Part shown: positions 17,574 to 27,252 of the stretch, piece after piece
Layout: each line of letters starts with the position of its first letter
Position numbering within the stretch: the stretch's first letter is position 1
Source: Candidatus Nomurabacteria bacterium RIFCSPLOWO2_01_FULL_39_18
GTDB lineage: Bacteria; Patescibacteriota; Minisyncoccia; Phycocordibacterales; UBA9973
Length of the DNA: 47,085 nt
NCBI GenBank assembly: GCA_001787005.1
Contig: MFUV01000013.1
Location: forward strand, 483-47,567
Direction: 5' to 3'
The notes under the pieces: model-generated
The model's input: only the letters and a program-made list of their open reading frames with translations
What the model was told of the DNA's origin: nothing
Databases searched by the model: none
Translations under genes and position numbers: made by a program

Positions 17574-17585
17574 ATAACAACAAAT

Positions 17586-18110
17586 TTATTTTGTAAATGC
17601 GATTAATTTTTTTACTCTTACTAATCGTTCTTGGGGCGAACCAATTATCTCAACAAACGGAATTTTATGCTTTTCCAAAACATCCCTGATTCGCCAATCT
17701 ATAGCTTGCTGAAATTTAGTATCAGTTGAGCGTAGCCCGTCATCATCAATGGCAAATTGTCCGCTGGGCAAATACAAAACTAGATCGTATTTATTAAATC
17801 TGGGCGCTAATGCCTTAATAGCCAATTTAGTCAAAGACGGTTCTCCTGGGAATAAATGCTCAATATAGGCCAGTAAATCAATGCAGGAGCGGTCAGCCAC
17901 CCACTTACTATCCCTCCTTTCCAGTTCAATTTGCTTTGCAATTAGCCAAAGTTCTGTTTCTGTTGTCGCAGTGTGATCAATGTTATACCCTGCTTCCTTA
18001 GCTAACCGCGCCGCTTCAGGTAAAATTTTTAAATCGGGATAATACTCGTTGATTTGCTTCGCTAAAGTAGTCTTACCCACTCCTTGAGCGCCAATAATTG
18101 CAATTTTCAT
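17586..18110 (-). CDS. P-loop NTPase, AAA_28 / NadR-kinase-like
   Basis: This 174-residue protein has the Walker A motif IGAQGVGKTTLAK at its N-terminus. VADRSCIDLLAYIEH and the LVLYLPSG strand are typical of the AAA_28 family, which includes the ribosylnicotinamide kinase domain of NadR. It is likely a small-molecule kinase. It starts 3 nt after the end of ahcY on the same strand, suggesting co-transcription and perhaps a role in nucleoside or cofactor salvage, but the substrate is unknown. It faces the FkbM gene tail to tail, with 12 nt between the stops. Confidence 0.75.
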   Translation of the reverse strand: MKIAIIGAQGVGKTTLAKQINEYYPDLKILPEAARLAKEAGYNIDHTATTETELWLIAKQIELERRDSKWVADRSCIDLLAYIEHLFPGEPSLTKLAIKALAPRFNKYDLVLYLPSGQFAIDDDGLRSTDTKFQQAIDWRIRDVLEKHKIPFVEIIGSPQERLVRVKKLIAFTK

Positions 18111-18113
18111 AAA

Positions 18114-19373
18114 TTATTTTGTGCCTTCTCTCCATCCAGACATATATTCTTTCTGCCTTTTTGACAAGACATCTATCTTCGCCCCCAGACTATTTAGTTT
18201 AAAAGTAGCAATTTTCCTATCCAGCATTTCCGGAAGAACATGCACTGAATTGGAAAGTTTGCCTTTGTTTTTCAAAACAAATTCTGCGGCCAAGATCTGA
18301 TTGGCAAAACTCATATCCATAACTGAAGCCGGGTGCCCTTCAGCGCTACCCAAGTTCACTAGCCTGCCACCAGCCAAAACAAATATAGTTTTTCCGTTTT
18401 TTAATTTGTAACTTTCCACGAAATCTCTCAAAATTTTTTTGGTCTTAGTTATTTTTTTAAGCGCGACCAAATCAATTTCCACATCAAAGTGTCCGGAATT
18501 TGAAATTATGCATCCATCTTTCATAGTTTTAAATGTTTCAGTGCCGACGACATTGATATTGCCGGTGACAGTACAAATAAAATCCGCAGCCGTGGCCGCT
18601 TCTGTCATCGGCATAACCCGAAATCCATCCATCAAGGCTTCAAGTGCTTTGACTGCATCGATTTCCGTAACTATGACATTCGCTCCCATTCCGCGAGCCC
18701 GCATCGCAAGTCCTTTTCCGCACCATCCATAACCAGCAACGACAAAAACTGAACCGGCCATCAATTTATTTGTAGCGCGAATAATGCCATCGAGAGTTGA
18801 TTGCCCAGTGCCATAACGGTTATCGAAAAAATGCTTAGTCATAGATTCATTCACGGCAATAACCGGGAAAAGCAAAGCGCCTTCCTCAACCATTGATTTC
18901 AATCGCGTAACTCCGGTCGTAGTTTCTTCCGTTCCGCCAAATATTTTTTTCGCCTGATTCAGTCTTCCTGAATGCAATTCTCCCGCAAGATCGGCGCCAT
19001 CATCCATGGTAATATCGGGTTTCATATCAAGCACACTGTTTAGGTGCTCAAAATATTTTGTTTTCGTTTCTCCTTTTTTTGCGAAAACTGGAATTTTGAA
19101 TTTTTTTACCAGCGCGGCCGCCACATCATCTTGAGTCGAAAGAGGGTTAGAAGCGCATAAGCCAACTTTTGCGCCAGCTTCTTTGAGCGCAATCACTAAA
19201 TTGGCTGTCTCTGCCGTCACATGCAAGCAGGCCCCAATAGTAACATTTTTAAATAGTTTTGATTTTTTAAAATCCAAAGCGATACTCGAAAGCACAGGCA
19301 TGTCCTTTCTGGCCCACTCGATTTTGATCATCCCTTTATCTGCCAAGTTTGCATCTTTAACATCATATTTCAT
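18114..19373 (-). CDS. ahcY: adenosylhomocysteinase
   Basis: This 419-residue NAD-dependent enzyme splits S-adenosylhomocysteine into adenosine and homocysteine. Conserved parts are TAETANLVIAL, MDDGADLAGELH, EETTTGVTRLKSM, RYGTGQSTLDGIIRATN, the NAD-binding VVAGYGWCGKGLAMRARG and SNSGHFDVEID. The length is that of the shorter prokaryotic form. A TAGAAT box at 19381-19386, preceded by TGC, lies 7 nt before the ATG and suggests a leaderless transcript. The adjacent methyltransferase and possible others in the glycan locus would generate its substrate. Confidence 0.95.
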   Translation of the reverse strand: MKYDVKDANLADKGMIKIEWARKDMPVLSSIALDFKKSKLFKNVTIGACLHVTAETANLVIALKEAGAKVGLCASNPLSTQDDVAAALVKKFKIPVFAKKGETKTKYFEHLNSVLDMKPDITMDDGADLAGELHSGRLNQAKKIFGGTEETTTGVTRLKSMVEEGALLFPVIAVNESMTKHFFDNRYGTGQSTLDGIIRATNKLMAGSVFVVAGYGWCGKGLAMRARGMGANVIVTEIDAVKALEALMDGFRVMPMTEAATAADFICTVTGNINVVGTETFKTMKDGCIISNSGHFDVEIDLVALKKITKTKKILRDFVESYKLKNGKTIFVLAGGRLVNLGSAEGHPASVMDMSFANQILAAEFVLKNKGKLSNSVHVLPEMLDRKIATFKLNSLGAKIDVLSKRQKEYMSGWREGTK

Positions 19374-19380
19374 AATCGGT

Positions 19381-19414
19381 ATTCTAGCATAAAAAAATTA
19401 AAAAATGTTATACT
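19381..19414. promoter_or_regulatory. divergent promoter region between ahcY and the epimerase gene
   Basis: Minus strand: TGC-TAGAAT (-10 at 19381-19386), 7 nt before ahcY. Plus strand: TATACT (19409-19414), 18 nt before the epimerase ATG. No convincing -35 box is seen for either. Confidence 0.4.
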
Positions 19415-19432
19415 GAGAAAAGTAAAAAACAT

Positions 19433-20356
19433 ATGCCGGTAAATAATCCAATCAAGAAAAAAAAATTCATCACAGGAGCAACAGGATATGTTGGACAACG
19501 TCTTGTTAATTCCCTAGCTGAAAAAGGACATCAAGTTTATGTATTAACAAGAAAAGAATCTCCAGTTTTTTTCAATAACAAAAATATCAACATAATCATT
19601 GGCGATATTACTGACCCGATTAACTTGCCACTCGATATTGATACTATTTATCATTGCGCCGGAGTTATTTGGGAAACTGAACAAATGGAAAAAGTGAACG
19701 TGTTAGGAACAAAAAACATCGTTGATGTTGCCATACGGAACGACTGCCAACTGATACATCTTTCCAGCGCCGGAGTGATTAATCCGCACAACGCCTACGA
19801 ATGGTCGAAATACAGAGGCGAGAAAATAGTTTTGGATGGAATAAAGCTCGGCTTAAAAGCGCATATACTGAGACCAACCACTATTTTCGGTCCGGGGAAA
19901 AATAAAGAAGGAAACAGTTTTTTAGAACTTATAAAAAGTATGCGAAATGGTGCCTATAAAAACATTGGCCAGGGAATATATAACATTGTTTATGTTGACG
20001 AAGTGGTAAAAGGAATGTTGGAGCTTGCTGAAGCGAATATTCCATATGGCGGTATATATTTAGTCAATAACCCTATAACTTTTAAAGATATGGATATTTT
20101 GGTAAAAAACATACCTCCGGTTATTGCCAAAAAAACCAAAACTATCCCCTATCCTGTTGCGTGGTTTATCGCCCTGATATTGACCTTGATTTGTTTCATA
20201 ACTTGTCGGAAAAACCCCTTAACATTTTCAAGGCTTAAAGCCCTTACCAATGCTACAGCTTACTCCCAAAATAAAATTATTGAAGTCGTTCATTTTAAAA
20301 ACACACTGCCAATAGAGGAATATATCAAGAAGGTTTGTTTAAATCTTTTTATGTAG
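19433..20356 (+). CDS. NAD-dependent epimerase/dehydratase (extended SDR)
   Basis: This 307-residue sugar-nucleotide or lipid-linked sugar oxidoreductase has ITGATGYVGQRLVNSL at the N-terminus, CAGVIWETEQMEKVNV, HLSSAGV and YEWSKYRGEK with the Tyr-x3-Lys pair. A hydrophobic segment near residues 240-258 (WFIALILTLICFIT) may anchor it to the membrane, which is known for some SDRs of polyprenyl-linked sugar and sterol metabolism. It is the only plus-strand gene between 17.6 and 29.3 kb, and its 3' end overlaps the convergent GT2 gene by 18 nt. Confidence 0.8.
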   Translation: MPVNNPIKKKKFITGATGYVGQRLVNSLAEKGHQVYVLTRKESPVFFNNKNINIIIGDITDPINLPLDIDTIYHCAGVIWETEQMEKVNVLGTKNIVDVAIRNDCQLIHLSSAGVINPHNAYEWSKYRGEKIVLDGIKLGLKAHILRPTTIFGPGKNKEGNSFLELIKSMRNGAYKNIGQGIYNIVYVDEVVKGMLELAEANIPYGGIYLVNNPITFKDMDILVKNIPPVIAKKTKTIPYPVAWFIALILTLICFITCRKNPLTFSRLKALTNATAYSQNKIIEVVHFKNTLPIEEYIKKVCLNLFM

Positions 20357-21157
20357 TTTTAACAATATACCTTTCAAACGTGTGGGCATTAAATTAAAAA
20401 TAGGATAAAAACAAATTTTTGCCCATCCTGATATTATTGCAGATAAATAATTCGGATAAAAATCTTTATGTTCTTGCGCAAAAAGTAAATTTTGTTTTAA
20501 ACGCAAAAATTTATCCTGAGAATTATATCCCCTTACGCTAAAACAATACTGAACCGCGTATTCTTGTAAATTCATAAACTTGCCAACTCTGCCAAGCCGA
20601 AGCCAAAGATCATGATCTTCTGACATTTTTGTCACAGTATAACCGCCGATTTCTTTAACGGCTTTTGTCCTGTATAAAACACTAGAGTGAATAAAACAAT
20701 TTGCGCGTAAAATCTTTTTTCTAATTTCTAAATCAGTTTCAGGCATAAAATACCTGGCTATTTCAGACCCACCCTCATCGACCACAATAACACCGGTTCC
20801 AATTAATACATAATCTTTATTATTATCTAAAAATTTAATCTGTTTTTTAAGTTTATCATTGTCCAGCCATTCATCATCTTGGTCAATTTCTGCAATATAT
20901 TCGCCCGAAGCCATATCCAGGGCAATATTGCGAGTTTTTTGCACCCCTAAATTTCGTTCATTTTTAATATATTTTATTCGCTTATCGTATTTTGTAAAAG
21001 CGGTAACGATTTCTTCAGTATTATCACTTGAATCGTCATTTATAATAATAAACTCAAACTCCGCAAAGGATTGGGCCAGAACGCTTGAAATTGCTTTCTT
21101 AATCCATTTTGCGCCATTATAAGCAGGCATTATTATGCTAACTAGTGGTGTTTTCAT
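20339..21157 (-). CDS. family 2 glycosyltransferase
   Basis: This 272-residue GT-A enzyme shows VSIIMPAYNGAKWIKKAI, the strand FEFIIINDDSSDNT, NIALDMASGEYIAEIDQDDEW (DxD metal site, here with IDQDD) and MSEDHDLWLRLG in the acceptor region. It is the last gene of the minus-strand arm. It overlaps the O-antigen-ligase-type gene upstream by 20 nt and the convergent epimerase gene by 18 nt. Donor and acceptor are unknown. Confidence 0.9.
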   Translation of the reverse strand: MKTPLVSIIMPAYNGAKWIKKAISSVLAQSFAEFEFIIINDDSSDNTEEIVTAFTKYDKRIKYIKNERNLGVQKTRNIALDMASGEYIAEIDQDDEWLDNDKLKKQIKFLDNNKDYVLIGTGVIVVDEGGSEIARYFMPETDLEIRKKILRANCFIHSSVLYRTKAVKEIGGYTVTKMSEDHDLWLRLGRVGKFMNLQEYAVQYCFSVRGYNSQDKFLRLKQNLLFAQEHKDFYPNYLSAIISGWAKICFYPIFNLMPTRLKGILLKLHKKI

Positions 21158-22487
21158 ATCTCAAGGCTAGAGCTAAAATTATAAAAAACCAAAAAAATCC
21201 CAAGCTATCGTCAAACATTATAGAAATACTAACAGCAAAAATGGTGCCAAGCAATGCAAGGGTGAAAGGATTAAAATCAGAATTTAACTTGATAAAAAGG
21301 TTCTTGAACGCGCTGACAAAAATAAAAAGGAAACTAAATATACCCAACAACCCTCCCCATAACCAAATTTGAAGGAATGTATTATGTGGACCGGAATTTA
21401 TATATTCTCCACTATAATCTCTAAGGTTAAAACTAAAATGGGTATTCGGACCTATGCCCAGTGGATTTATTAGTACTTGCCTTAAATAAAATGGCCAAAT
21501 TTGGAAACGAGTTTCTCTAGAAAAATAAACAAGGGCTGGGTTACCAACTTTATCGTTAATAAATTTAAGTATAACTTCGCCGGCAGATTTGTCTTGAATA
21601 GGCAAATAGCTGGAATGATCGGAACCACTCGGATATAAAGCTCTCAAAATCACTCTTTGCTTGCCAGTGTCGGGAGTTAGGGCAAATCCTACCGCAAGAA
21701 TTACAAAAATCAGAAGGCCGCTGTAAAATAACTTTTTCCAATTAAAATTGTGGAGTGAAAAGACAAGCCAAACAAAAATCGAAGCAAAAAGAAGTGAAAC
21801 AAGTCCTCCGCGAGACGCGGCCCAAAACAACAAAGATACTATAAGAAAAGAAGCCGTGATGTACCCCGCTCGGAACCACTTGTTCTCCGATTTAAAAAGA
21901 GAATAAGCGATGAAAAAAAATGCCGGAATAAGTAAAATCTTGGATATTATATTCGGACTCATTGTAAAACCCAAAAAAGTGCCGTCATTCCCGAGCGAGA
22001 GATAATAAACTGCTTTGGGAAAGAATACAAAAATCCCGTATACCGCGGGCATTAGCAGAGCATAAAAATATATTTTAACGTAATTTTTATCGTTTCTGGT
22101 GTAAATCAAAATCAATAAAAATATACTTAAGGAAAATATGAAAACGCCGAACTCCAAAAGAGCGTTGAAAGTATATGGAATTCCTTTTAAAATAGAAACC
22201 CCCCAGCCGAGCAAAACTGAAAAAACCAAACAAATAAAAGCTATTCTGATGTCCCGAGGTATGGAAAAGAAAAGCTCTTTTATTTTATTATTCTTGAATA
22301 TATCAACTATAACCAACAAAACAATCAGCAAAACTATTATTTCAAACGGCTTCGGAATAAAAGTGTTGTAAAAATTCCCAAGCCTGTAAATCAAAGCAAA
22401 TAAAGCCACAAAAATTAAATTTTTACTTATTTCTTCCAATGACAAATTTTTAATTTTATTTACTAGATTATTCACATTCGTATCCAT
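21138..22487 (-). CDS. O-antigen ligase / polymerase-type membrane protein
   Basis: This 449-residue protein has about ten to eleven membrane helices. It includes a large extracytoplasmic loop (about 285-370) that holds the Wzy_C/WaaL-like region with INPLGIGPNTHFSF and SGPHNTFLQIWLWGGLLG, including the conserved His. Such proteins polymerise glycan repeats or transfer them to an acceptor. The start codon is at 22485-22487. It sits inside a 14-bp inverted repeat with the end of the upstream fucosyltransferase gene, which suggests translational coupling (see findings). Confidence 0.85.
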   Translation of the reverse strand: MDTNVNNLVNKIKNLSLEEISKNLIFVALFALIYRLGNFYNTFIPKPFEIIVLLIVLLVIVDIFKNNKIKELFFSIPRDIRIAFICLVFSVLLGWGVSILKGIPYTFNALLEFGVFIFSLSIFLLILIYTRNDKNYVKIYFYALLMPAVYGIFVFFPKAVYYLSLGNDGTFLGFTMSPNIISKILLIPAFFFIAYSLFKSENKWFRAGYITASFLIVSLLFWAASRGGLVSLLFASIFVWLVFSLHNFNWKKLFYSGLLIFVILAVGFALTPDTGKQRVILRALYPSGSDHSSYLPIQDKSAGEVILKFINDKVGNPALVYFSRETRFQIWPFYLRQVLINPLGIGPNTHFSFNLRDYSGEYINSGPHNTFLQIWLWGGLLGIFSFLFIFVSAFKNLFIKLNSDFNPFTLALLGTIFAVSISIMFDDSLGFFWFFIILALALRYENTTS

Positions 22488-22606
22488 CCCGTTAGAGATA
22501 GAAAATCTTTAGATTTCCGTAGTTATATTACTTTAAATGAAAATTTCGACATAAATTATTTTTCTATATTATTTCTATTGATAAACTATATGATCTCTAA
22601 CGGGAT
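22486..22606 (-). repeat. 14-bp inverted repeat linking two gene ends
   Basis: ATCCCGTTAGAGAT at 22486-22499 and its exact complement at 22593-22606 are 93 nt apart. In the minus-strand mRNA one arm covers the last codons of the GT11 gene and the other covers the start region of the O-antigen-ligase-type gene, with two bases of the ATG inside the stem. Confidence 0.8.
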
Positions 22607-23419
22607 CCAATCTTCTGGAATCAAATCACTTGTATCTCTGGACGCATCACCGAACCATTGTTTCGGGCAGACCACTATTTTGTCTTTATAGGAAGACAGC
22701 CACGCGCCCCACCAAGAAAAAGAACTGTTGGCAATTATAAAATTTCTGCACTTGCTCATTAGATACATATGCCCTTCATTTTTCAATCCAGCATATTCAT
22801 CACCCACAAACATCGTGGGTAATTTAAATGATAAATTTCCTCTGCACCAATCTATATCATCTGAAAAAACATATATCTTTTCTAAAGCCGTTTTGCTAGA
22901 AATATATTCAATACCTCTTTCATAATATTCACTATTTATAACTTCATAATATTTGTTTCCTACATAATCCTCTCTTCTCACATGAATACACAGAGAATTT
23001 TGATTTCTAATTTCGTCCATCAGATTTTGAATATTTTGGACTGGTGGATTTTTGGGAGTAAAATCTTTCCTTATGACATCTTCAAAACCCGCAAAATATT
23101 TCGGGCTGTGCCAATACCCGTCGAGAGACACATCGGAGCCGATAGATAATATCTTTTTATCAAAATTAAAAGTTTTCTCTCTCCCCTTTCTTTGGAAAAT
23201 CCTTCTAAATAACATAACCAAATATGAAGATTCAATTATTTTTGCTTCAATATTAAATACATCCAAGCTAAAATTTCTTTTTGTCACAGTTGTAAGATTC
23301 AGATTCAAAAAACTTGTGTCGAGCTCAAGCCCTGTATTATTTTTCAAAGCCAACACTCGCCCCAGCGCGTACTGAAACATCTGATTGCCTATTCCGCCTT
23401 TCAGTCTTACTATAATCAT
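22586..23419 (-). CDS. alpha-1,2-fucosyltransferase (GT11)
   Basis: This 277-residue enzyme probably transfers L-fucose from GDP-L-fucose. It has the full GT11 signature: [19 protein letters not shown] at the N-terminus, the donor motif [21 protein letters not shown], and the hallmark [14 protein letters not shown]. The GDP-fucose genes gmd and fcl lie directly upstream in the same operon, and its start overlaps the end of fcl by 4 nt, so the assignment is well supported by context. The acceptor is unknown. Confidence 0.92.
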   Translation of the reverse strand: MIIVRLKGGIGNQMFQYALGRVLALKNNTGLELDTSFLNLNLTTVTKRNFSLDVFNIEAKIIESSYLVMLFRRIFQRKGREKTFNFDKKILSIGSDVSLDGYWHSPKYFAGFEDVIRKDFTPKNPPVQNIQNLMDEIRNQNSLCIHVRREDYVGNKYYEVINSEYYERGIEYISSKTALEKIYVFSDDIDWCRGNLSFKLPTMFVGDEYAGLKNEGHMYLMSKCRNFIIANSSFSWWGAWLSSYKDKIVVCPKQWFGDASRDTSDLIPEDWIPLEII

Positions 23420-24348
23420 GATTTTTTATTTTCCCTAAACCATTCATAGGTACGTCTTATTCCATCTTCCAAGTTTATTTTTGCTTTCCAACCTAATCCT
23501 TGAAGTTTGGACACATCAAGCAATTTACGCAGAGTGCCATCGGGTCTTGATTTGTCCCAGACTATATCACCCTTATAGCCGACACATTTCTTTACGACAT
23601 TTGCTAATTCTAAAATAGATAAATCCTCTCCAACACCAATATTTATAATTTCGCTGTCGTTATAATTATTCATTAAAAACACGCACGCATTCGCCAAATC
23701 GTCAACATACAAGAACTCTCTTTTTGGACTACCGGTACCCCACAATATCACCTCCTTTTCATTATTTTTCTTGGCATCATCGAATTTTCTAATCATGGCC
23801 GGAATAACATGCGAACTTTCTAAATCAAAATTGTCATTCTCTCCATATAGATTAGTCGGCATTACGCTAATGAAATTCGTCCCATACTGTTTGTTGTATG
23901 ACTGGCACATTATAATACCCGCTATTTTGGCTACTGCATAAGCCTTATTTGTGACTTCTAGTTCTCCAGTCAGTAAGTACTCTTCTTTGATGGGTTGTGG
24001 AGAATTTTTCGGATACACGCATGAACTGCCTAAGAAGAGCATTTTTTTAACGTCATTTTTATACGCTGAATCAATGACATTGGTTTCAATTGCCAGATTA
24101 TCTCTTATAAAATCAGCAGAATATTTATCGTTTGCAAGTATCCCCCCGACTTTCGCTGCCGCTAGAAAAACATATTCTGGTCTTTCTTTTTCAAAAAAAT
24201 TTTCAACTCTTCTTTGCTGTGTTAAATCTAATTCTTCACGTGTTTTTATCACGATATTTTCATAGCCCTGCCTTTCAAGCTCTCGCACTATAGCAGAACC
24301 AACTAAACCAGTATGCCCAGCAACGTAAATTTTAGAATTCTTCTCCAT
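23416..24348 (-). CDS. fcl: GDP-L-fucose synthase
   Basis: This 310-residue SDR enzyme epimerises and reduces GDP-4-keto-6-deoxymannose to GDP-L-fucose. It has the NADP motif [57 protein letters not shown] with the Tyr-x3-Lys pair, and [12 protein letters not shown]. All are characteristic of Fcl/WcaG. It acts after Gmd, encoded 1 kb upstream, and its stop codon overlaps the start of the GT11 fucosyltransferase. Confidence 0.95.
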   Translation of the reverse strand: MEKNSKIYVAGHTGLVGSAIVRELERQGYENIVIKTREELDLTQQRRVENFFEKERPEYVFLAAAKVGGILANDKYSADFIRDNLAIETNVIDSAYKNDVKKMLFLGSSCVYPKNSPQPIKEEYLLTGELEVTNKAYAVAKIAGIIMCQSYNKQYGTNFISVMPTNLYGENDNFDLESSHVIPAMIRKFDDAKKNNEKEVILWGTGSPKREFLYVDDLANACVFLMNNYNDSEIINIGVGEDLSILELANVVKKCVGYKGDIVWDKSRPDGTLRKLLDVSKLQGLGWKAKINLEDGIRRTYEWFRENKKS

Positions 24349-24351
24349 GTT

Positions 24352-25275
24352 TTATTTGAAAAAATTTCCAAGAAGTGATTTTTTTTCTTTTGCTATTTCT
24401 TCTTTATAGCCTTCTGGTTTAGCTTTATTTAACTCTCTTATGTTGGCTAGCTGCTCTTTTGATACATTGAAAAACTCTCTCCACTTTTTATCCCCAAGTT
24501 CTTTCAATATCTGAGTATATTGTTCTATTCTTTTTATTTTTATATCTCTATTTGATTCATCTGACTCAACTTCAATTTGCTTTTTATTATATAGAAAGTC
24601 TACAGGCAAGCCTTTGACTTTTTTGCCCTTCTTTATAGCTTCAATAATAGGCACCATTATAGAATCCCATAAATCCAATCTATCCTTATTGGGATTATAA
24701 GTTAAAAATTCTTGAGCTCCGACTTTATCAAAAGCTTTGGGTGCAAACCAAAAATCTAATTTGAAATCAGTTCCTGTTTCGTCTTTAACAATTTGATTAG
24801 CTCGCGTATTAGCTCTTTTTTCCATAAAACGCTGAAATGGAGGTAACTTGTTCCATGCCTTCTTCTCGCGCGCTGCAACCACAATATTGTTCCCTGCTAG
24901 AACCTCTCTCACAAGAGGAAGTAAATTTTTTTCCGTAATCAGATCATCTTTTTCCGGTTCAGTCCATAAAAAGACAGGGTGCTCTAAACCATCCGCCTTT
25001 GCAATTTCCATACATCTCCGCAAAGCTTCTCTTCTTCCGCCCCCTAGAGTATTGGGAGCTGTTTTTTCAACTATAGTTATATTATCGTAGGCTTTGATTC
25101 TCTCTAGCATTTCAGGGGGTAATCCGCCATCGTTTCGCACCACCACTTTAATGCCGAGTTTTTTGGCATTGTCAAAAGTTTCAAACCATACTTGGGACCG
25201 AGCTCTGTATGTCGCATCATCTTGATAATAAACTCCGGTGTAAACTATTAAATTTTTTAATTCATCATTACTCAT
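24352..25275 (-). CDS. unknown protein with a GT-A-like core, between gmd and fcl
   Basis: This 307-residue soluble protein is not firmly recognised. The N-terminus (LIVYTGVYYQDDATYRARSQV) and VFLWTEPEKDDLI near residue 100 suggest an alpha/beta nucleotide-diphospho-sugar transferase fold, with the Glu/Asp-rich segment in the place of a DxD. The C-terminus is a Lys/Glu-rich helix ending in LLGNFFK, possibly a peripheral membrane foot. It sits 3 nt upstream of fcl and 20 nt after gmd, so a role in GDP-sugar use is likely. A glycosyltransferase is the best guess, at low confidence. Confidence 0.45.
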   Translation of the reverse strand: MSNDELKNLIVYTGVYYQDDATYRARSQVWFETFDNAKKLGIKVVVRNDGGLPPEMLERIKAYDNITIVEKTAPNTLGGGRREALRRCMEIAKADGLEHPVFLWTEPEKDDLITEKNLLPLVREVLAGNNIVVAAREKKAWNKLPPFQRFMEKRANTRANQIVKDETGTDFKLDFWFAPKAFDKVGAQEFLTYNPNKDRLDLWDSIMVPIIEAIKKGKKVKGLPVDFLYNKKQIEVESDESNRDIKIKRIEQYTQILKELGDKKWREFFNVSKEQLANIRELNKAKPEGYKEEIAKEKKSLLGNFFK

Positions 25276-25295
25276 ATATTTTTATATTAATAATC

Positions 25296-26342
25296 TTAGG
25301 CTTTCAGCCCTCGTTCGCTTAATTCTTCTTTCACCATTAAATCTACAAGATCCTTGAATTTTACCTCTGCCTCCCAGTTTAATTTTTTCTTTGCTTTTGT
25401 AGCATCGCCAAGCAAAACATCTACTTCAGACGGTCTGTAATAGTTTTCATCAATACCAACCAAAACTTTACCTGATTTTTCATCTATACCAACTTCTTCC
25501 AAACCTTTTCCCTGCCAGACAATCTTATATCCGACTAAAGATGCCGCGTATTCCACAAATTCTCTCACCGAGTGCGTCTCTCCTGTCGCGATTACATAAT
25601 CATCCGGCTTGTCTTGTTGTAGCATTAGCCACATAGCCTGTACATAGTCCTTAGCATAACCCCAATCTCTTTTTGCATCCAAATTTCCTAAAAATATTTT
25701 ATCTTTTTTGCCTAGTTTTATATCCACTAGACCTTCTACTATTTTTTTAGTAACAAAAGTCCTGCCACGCCTTGGTGATTCGTGATTAAAGAGTATTCCG
25801 TTACAAATAAACATTTTATAAGAATCGCGATAATTTTTGCATATCATGTGAGAAAAAACTTTCGCGCAACCATAAGGACTCTGGGGATTAAACGGCGTTG
25901 TTTCTTTTTGCGGAGTTTCTAAGACTTTCCCGAACATTTCACTGCTTCCCGCCTGATAAAATTTTATCGGGTAATTCTGCTCCTTAATAACATCTAACAA
26001 TCTCAAGGTGCCCAACCCGTCTACGTCAGCGGTGTATTCTGGAATATCAAAACTCACCCGCACATGGCTCTGCGCTCCAAGATTGTAAATTTCATCCGGC
26101 CTGCTTTTATTAACCATGCTATTTATACTATTGGAGTCAGATAAATCGCCATAATGAAGAATGAGGTGGCGATTATCAACATGCGGATCCTCGTATATTT
26201 TTTCCAGTCTATCTGTATTAAAGCTGGAAGAACGCCGAATCATCCCGTGGACTTCATAGCCCTTCTCTAATAGAAATTCAGCCAAATAAGACCCATCTTG
26301 CCCCGTAATGCCTATTATTAAAGCTCTTTTCTTGTTTGCCAT
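25296..26342 (-). CDS. gmd: GDP-mannose 4,6-dehydratase
   Basis: This 348-residue SDR enzyme converts GDP-mannose to GDP-4-keto-6-deoxymannose. The motif [12 protein letters not shown] appears in variant form as [19 protein letters not shown]. Other conserved parts are [53 protein letters not shown] and [17 protein letters not shown], all diagnostic of Gmd. The length is normal. It is followed in the operon by the unknown GT-A-like gene and fcl, completing the GDP-L-fucose route. GDP-mannose itself must come from outside the window. Confidence 0.96.
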   Translation of the reverse strand: MANKKRALIIGITGQDGSYLAEFLLEKGYEVHGMIRRSSSFNTDRLEKIYEDPHVDNRHLILHYGDLSDSNSINSMVNKSRPDEIYNLGAQSHVRVSFDIPEYTADVDGLGTLRLLDVIKEQNYPIKFYQAGSSEMFGKVLETPQKETTPFNPQSPYGCAKVFSHMICKNYRDSYKMFICNGILFNHESPRRGRTFVTKKIVEGLVDIKLGKKDKIFLGNLDAKRDWGYAKDYVQAMWLMLQQDKPDDYVIATGETHSVREFVEYAASLVGYKIVWQGKGLEEVGIDEKSGKVLVGIDENYYRPSEVDVLLGDATKAKKKLNWEAEVKFKDLVDLMVKEELSERGLKA

Positions 26343-26344
26343 TT

Positions 26345-27244
26345 TTAGATATTATGATATTTTTTTAATTCCGCAATCCCTTCTTCCAGAGTAACATGCG
26401 GTTGCCAATTTAGAAACTCACGGGCGTAAGCTATGTCAGCCTGTATCTTATGAATCTCGATGCGCGGAGGAATATAGACAGCTTCTCCGCCGATTAACTT
26501 CGCAATAAAATTTACGGAATACTTTTTGTTCGCGCCGATGTTTATCACTTCCCCATGCCCCAATTTACTCTCCTCTATGGCTAATAAATTTGCCGAAACC
26601 ACATCTTGGATATTTACAAAGTCTCTGGTTTGCTCGCCGTCCCCGGTAATGGTAAGCGGCTCCCGCTTTTTCCGAAACTCTAGAAACTTAGAAATTACCG
26701 ATGCGTAAGCGCCGTCGGCGTTTTGCCTTGGACCATAAACATTAAAATATCGAAGGCAAACAGTTTCTAAACCATAAATCTCTGCGTAAAGCTTCATATA
26801 AATTTCACTTATATATTTCTGCGCTCCGTATGGAGAAAGCGGACTGACTTCAGTGGTTTCAGTTATCGGCAAAGTTTTTTGGTCACCATATATTGCGCAA
26901 GTGGAAGCAAAAATAACCCTTTTAACACCATTTAACCTTGAGGCTTCCAAAACATTGAGCGAACCGGTGACATTTACCTCGTGCGTTTCAATCGGATTTT
27001 CGATAGAATATTGCACCTGTGGTAAGGCCGCTTCGTGAAAAACATATTTGGCATCTTTGAAAATCGGTATCAGCTTTTCCTTATCTCTAATATCCACTAT
27101 ATGCAAAACAGCTTTGGAATTTACATTCTCTTTTTTCCCGGCTGACATATTGTCCACAATATGAACCTCATGTCTTGCTTCAATAAGCGCGTCTACAATA
27201 TGCGACCCTATAAACCCCGCTCCGCCTGTAACTATAATTTTCAT
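26345..27244 (-). CDS. UDP-glucose 4-epimerase-like SDR enzyme
   Basis: This 299-residue extended SDR protein has [52 protein letters not shown] (Tyr-x3-Lys) and [18 protein letters not shown]. It matches the GalE/WbpP group that epimerises UDP-hexoses or UDP-N-acetylhexosamines at C4. It is somewhat shorter than E. coli GalE and closer to archaeal-type epimerases. The ATG at 27244 is preferred over an in-frame GTG at 27253, which lies on the stop codon of the upstream gene. Confidence 0.85.
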   Translation of the reverse strand: MKIIVTGGAGFIGSHIVDALIEARHEVHIVDNMSAGKKENVNSKAVLHIVDIRDKEKLIPIFKDAKYVFHEAALPQVQYSIENPIETHEVNVTGSLNVLEASRLNGVKRVIFASTCAIYGDQKTLPITETTEVSPLSPYGAQKYISEIYMKLYAEIYGLETVCLRYFNVYGPRQNADGAYASVISKFLEFRKKREPLTITGDGEQTRDFVNIQDVVSANLLAIEESKLGHGEVINIGANKKYSVNFIAKLIGGEAVYIPPRIEIHKIQADIAYAREFLNWQPHVTLEEGIAELKKYHNI

Positions 27245-27252
27245 AATAAACA

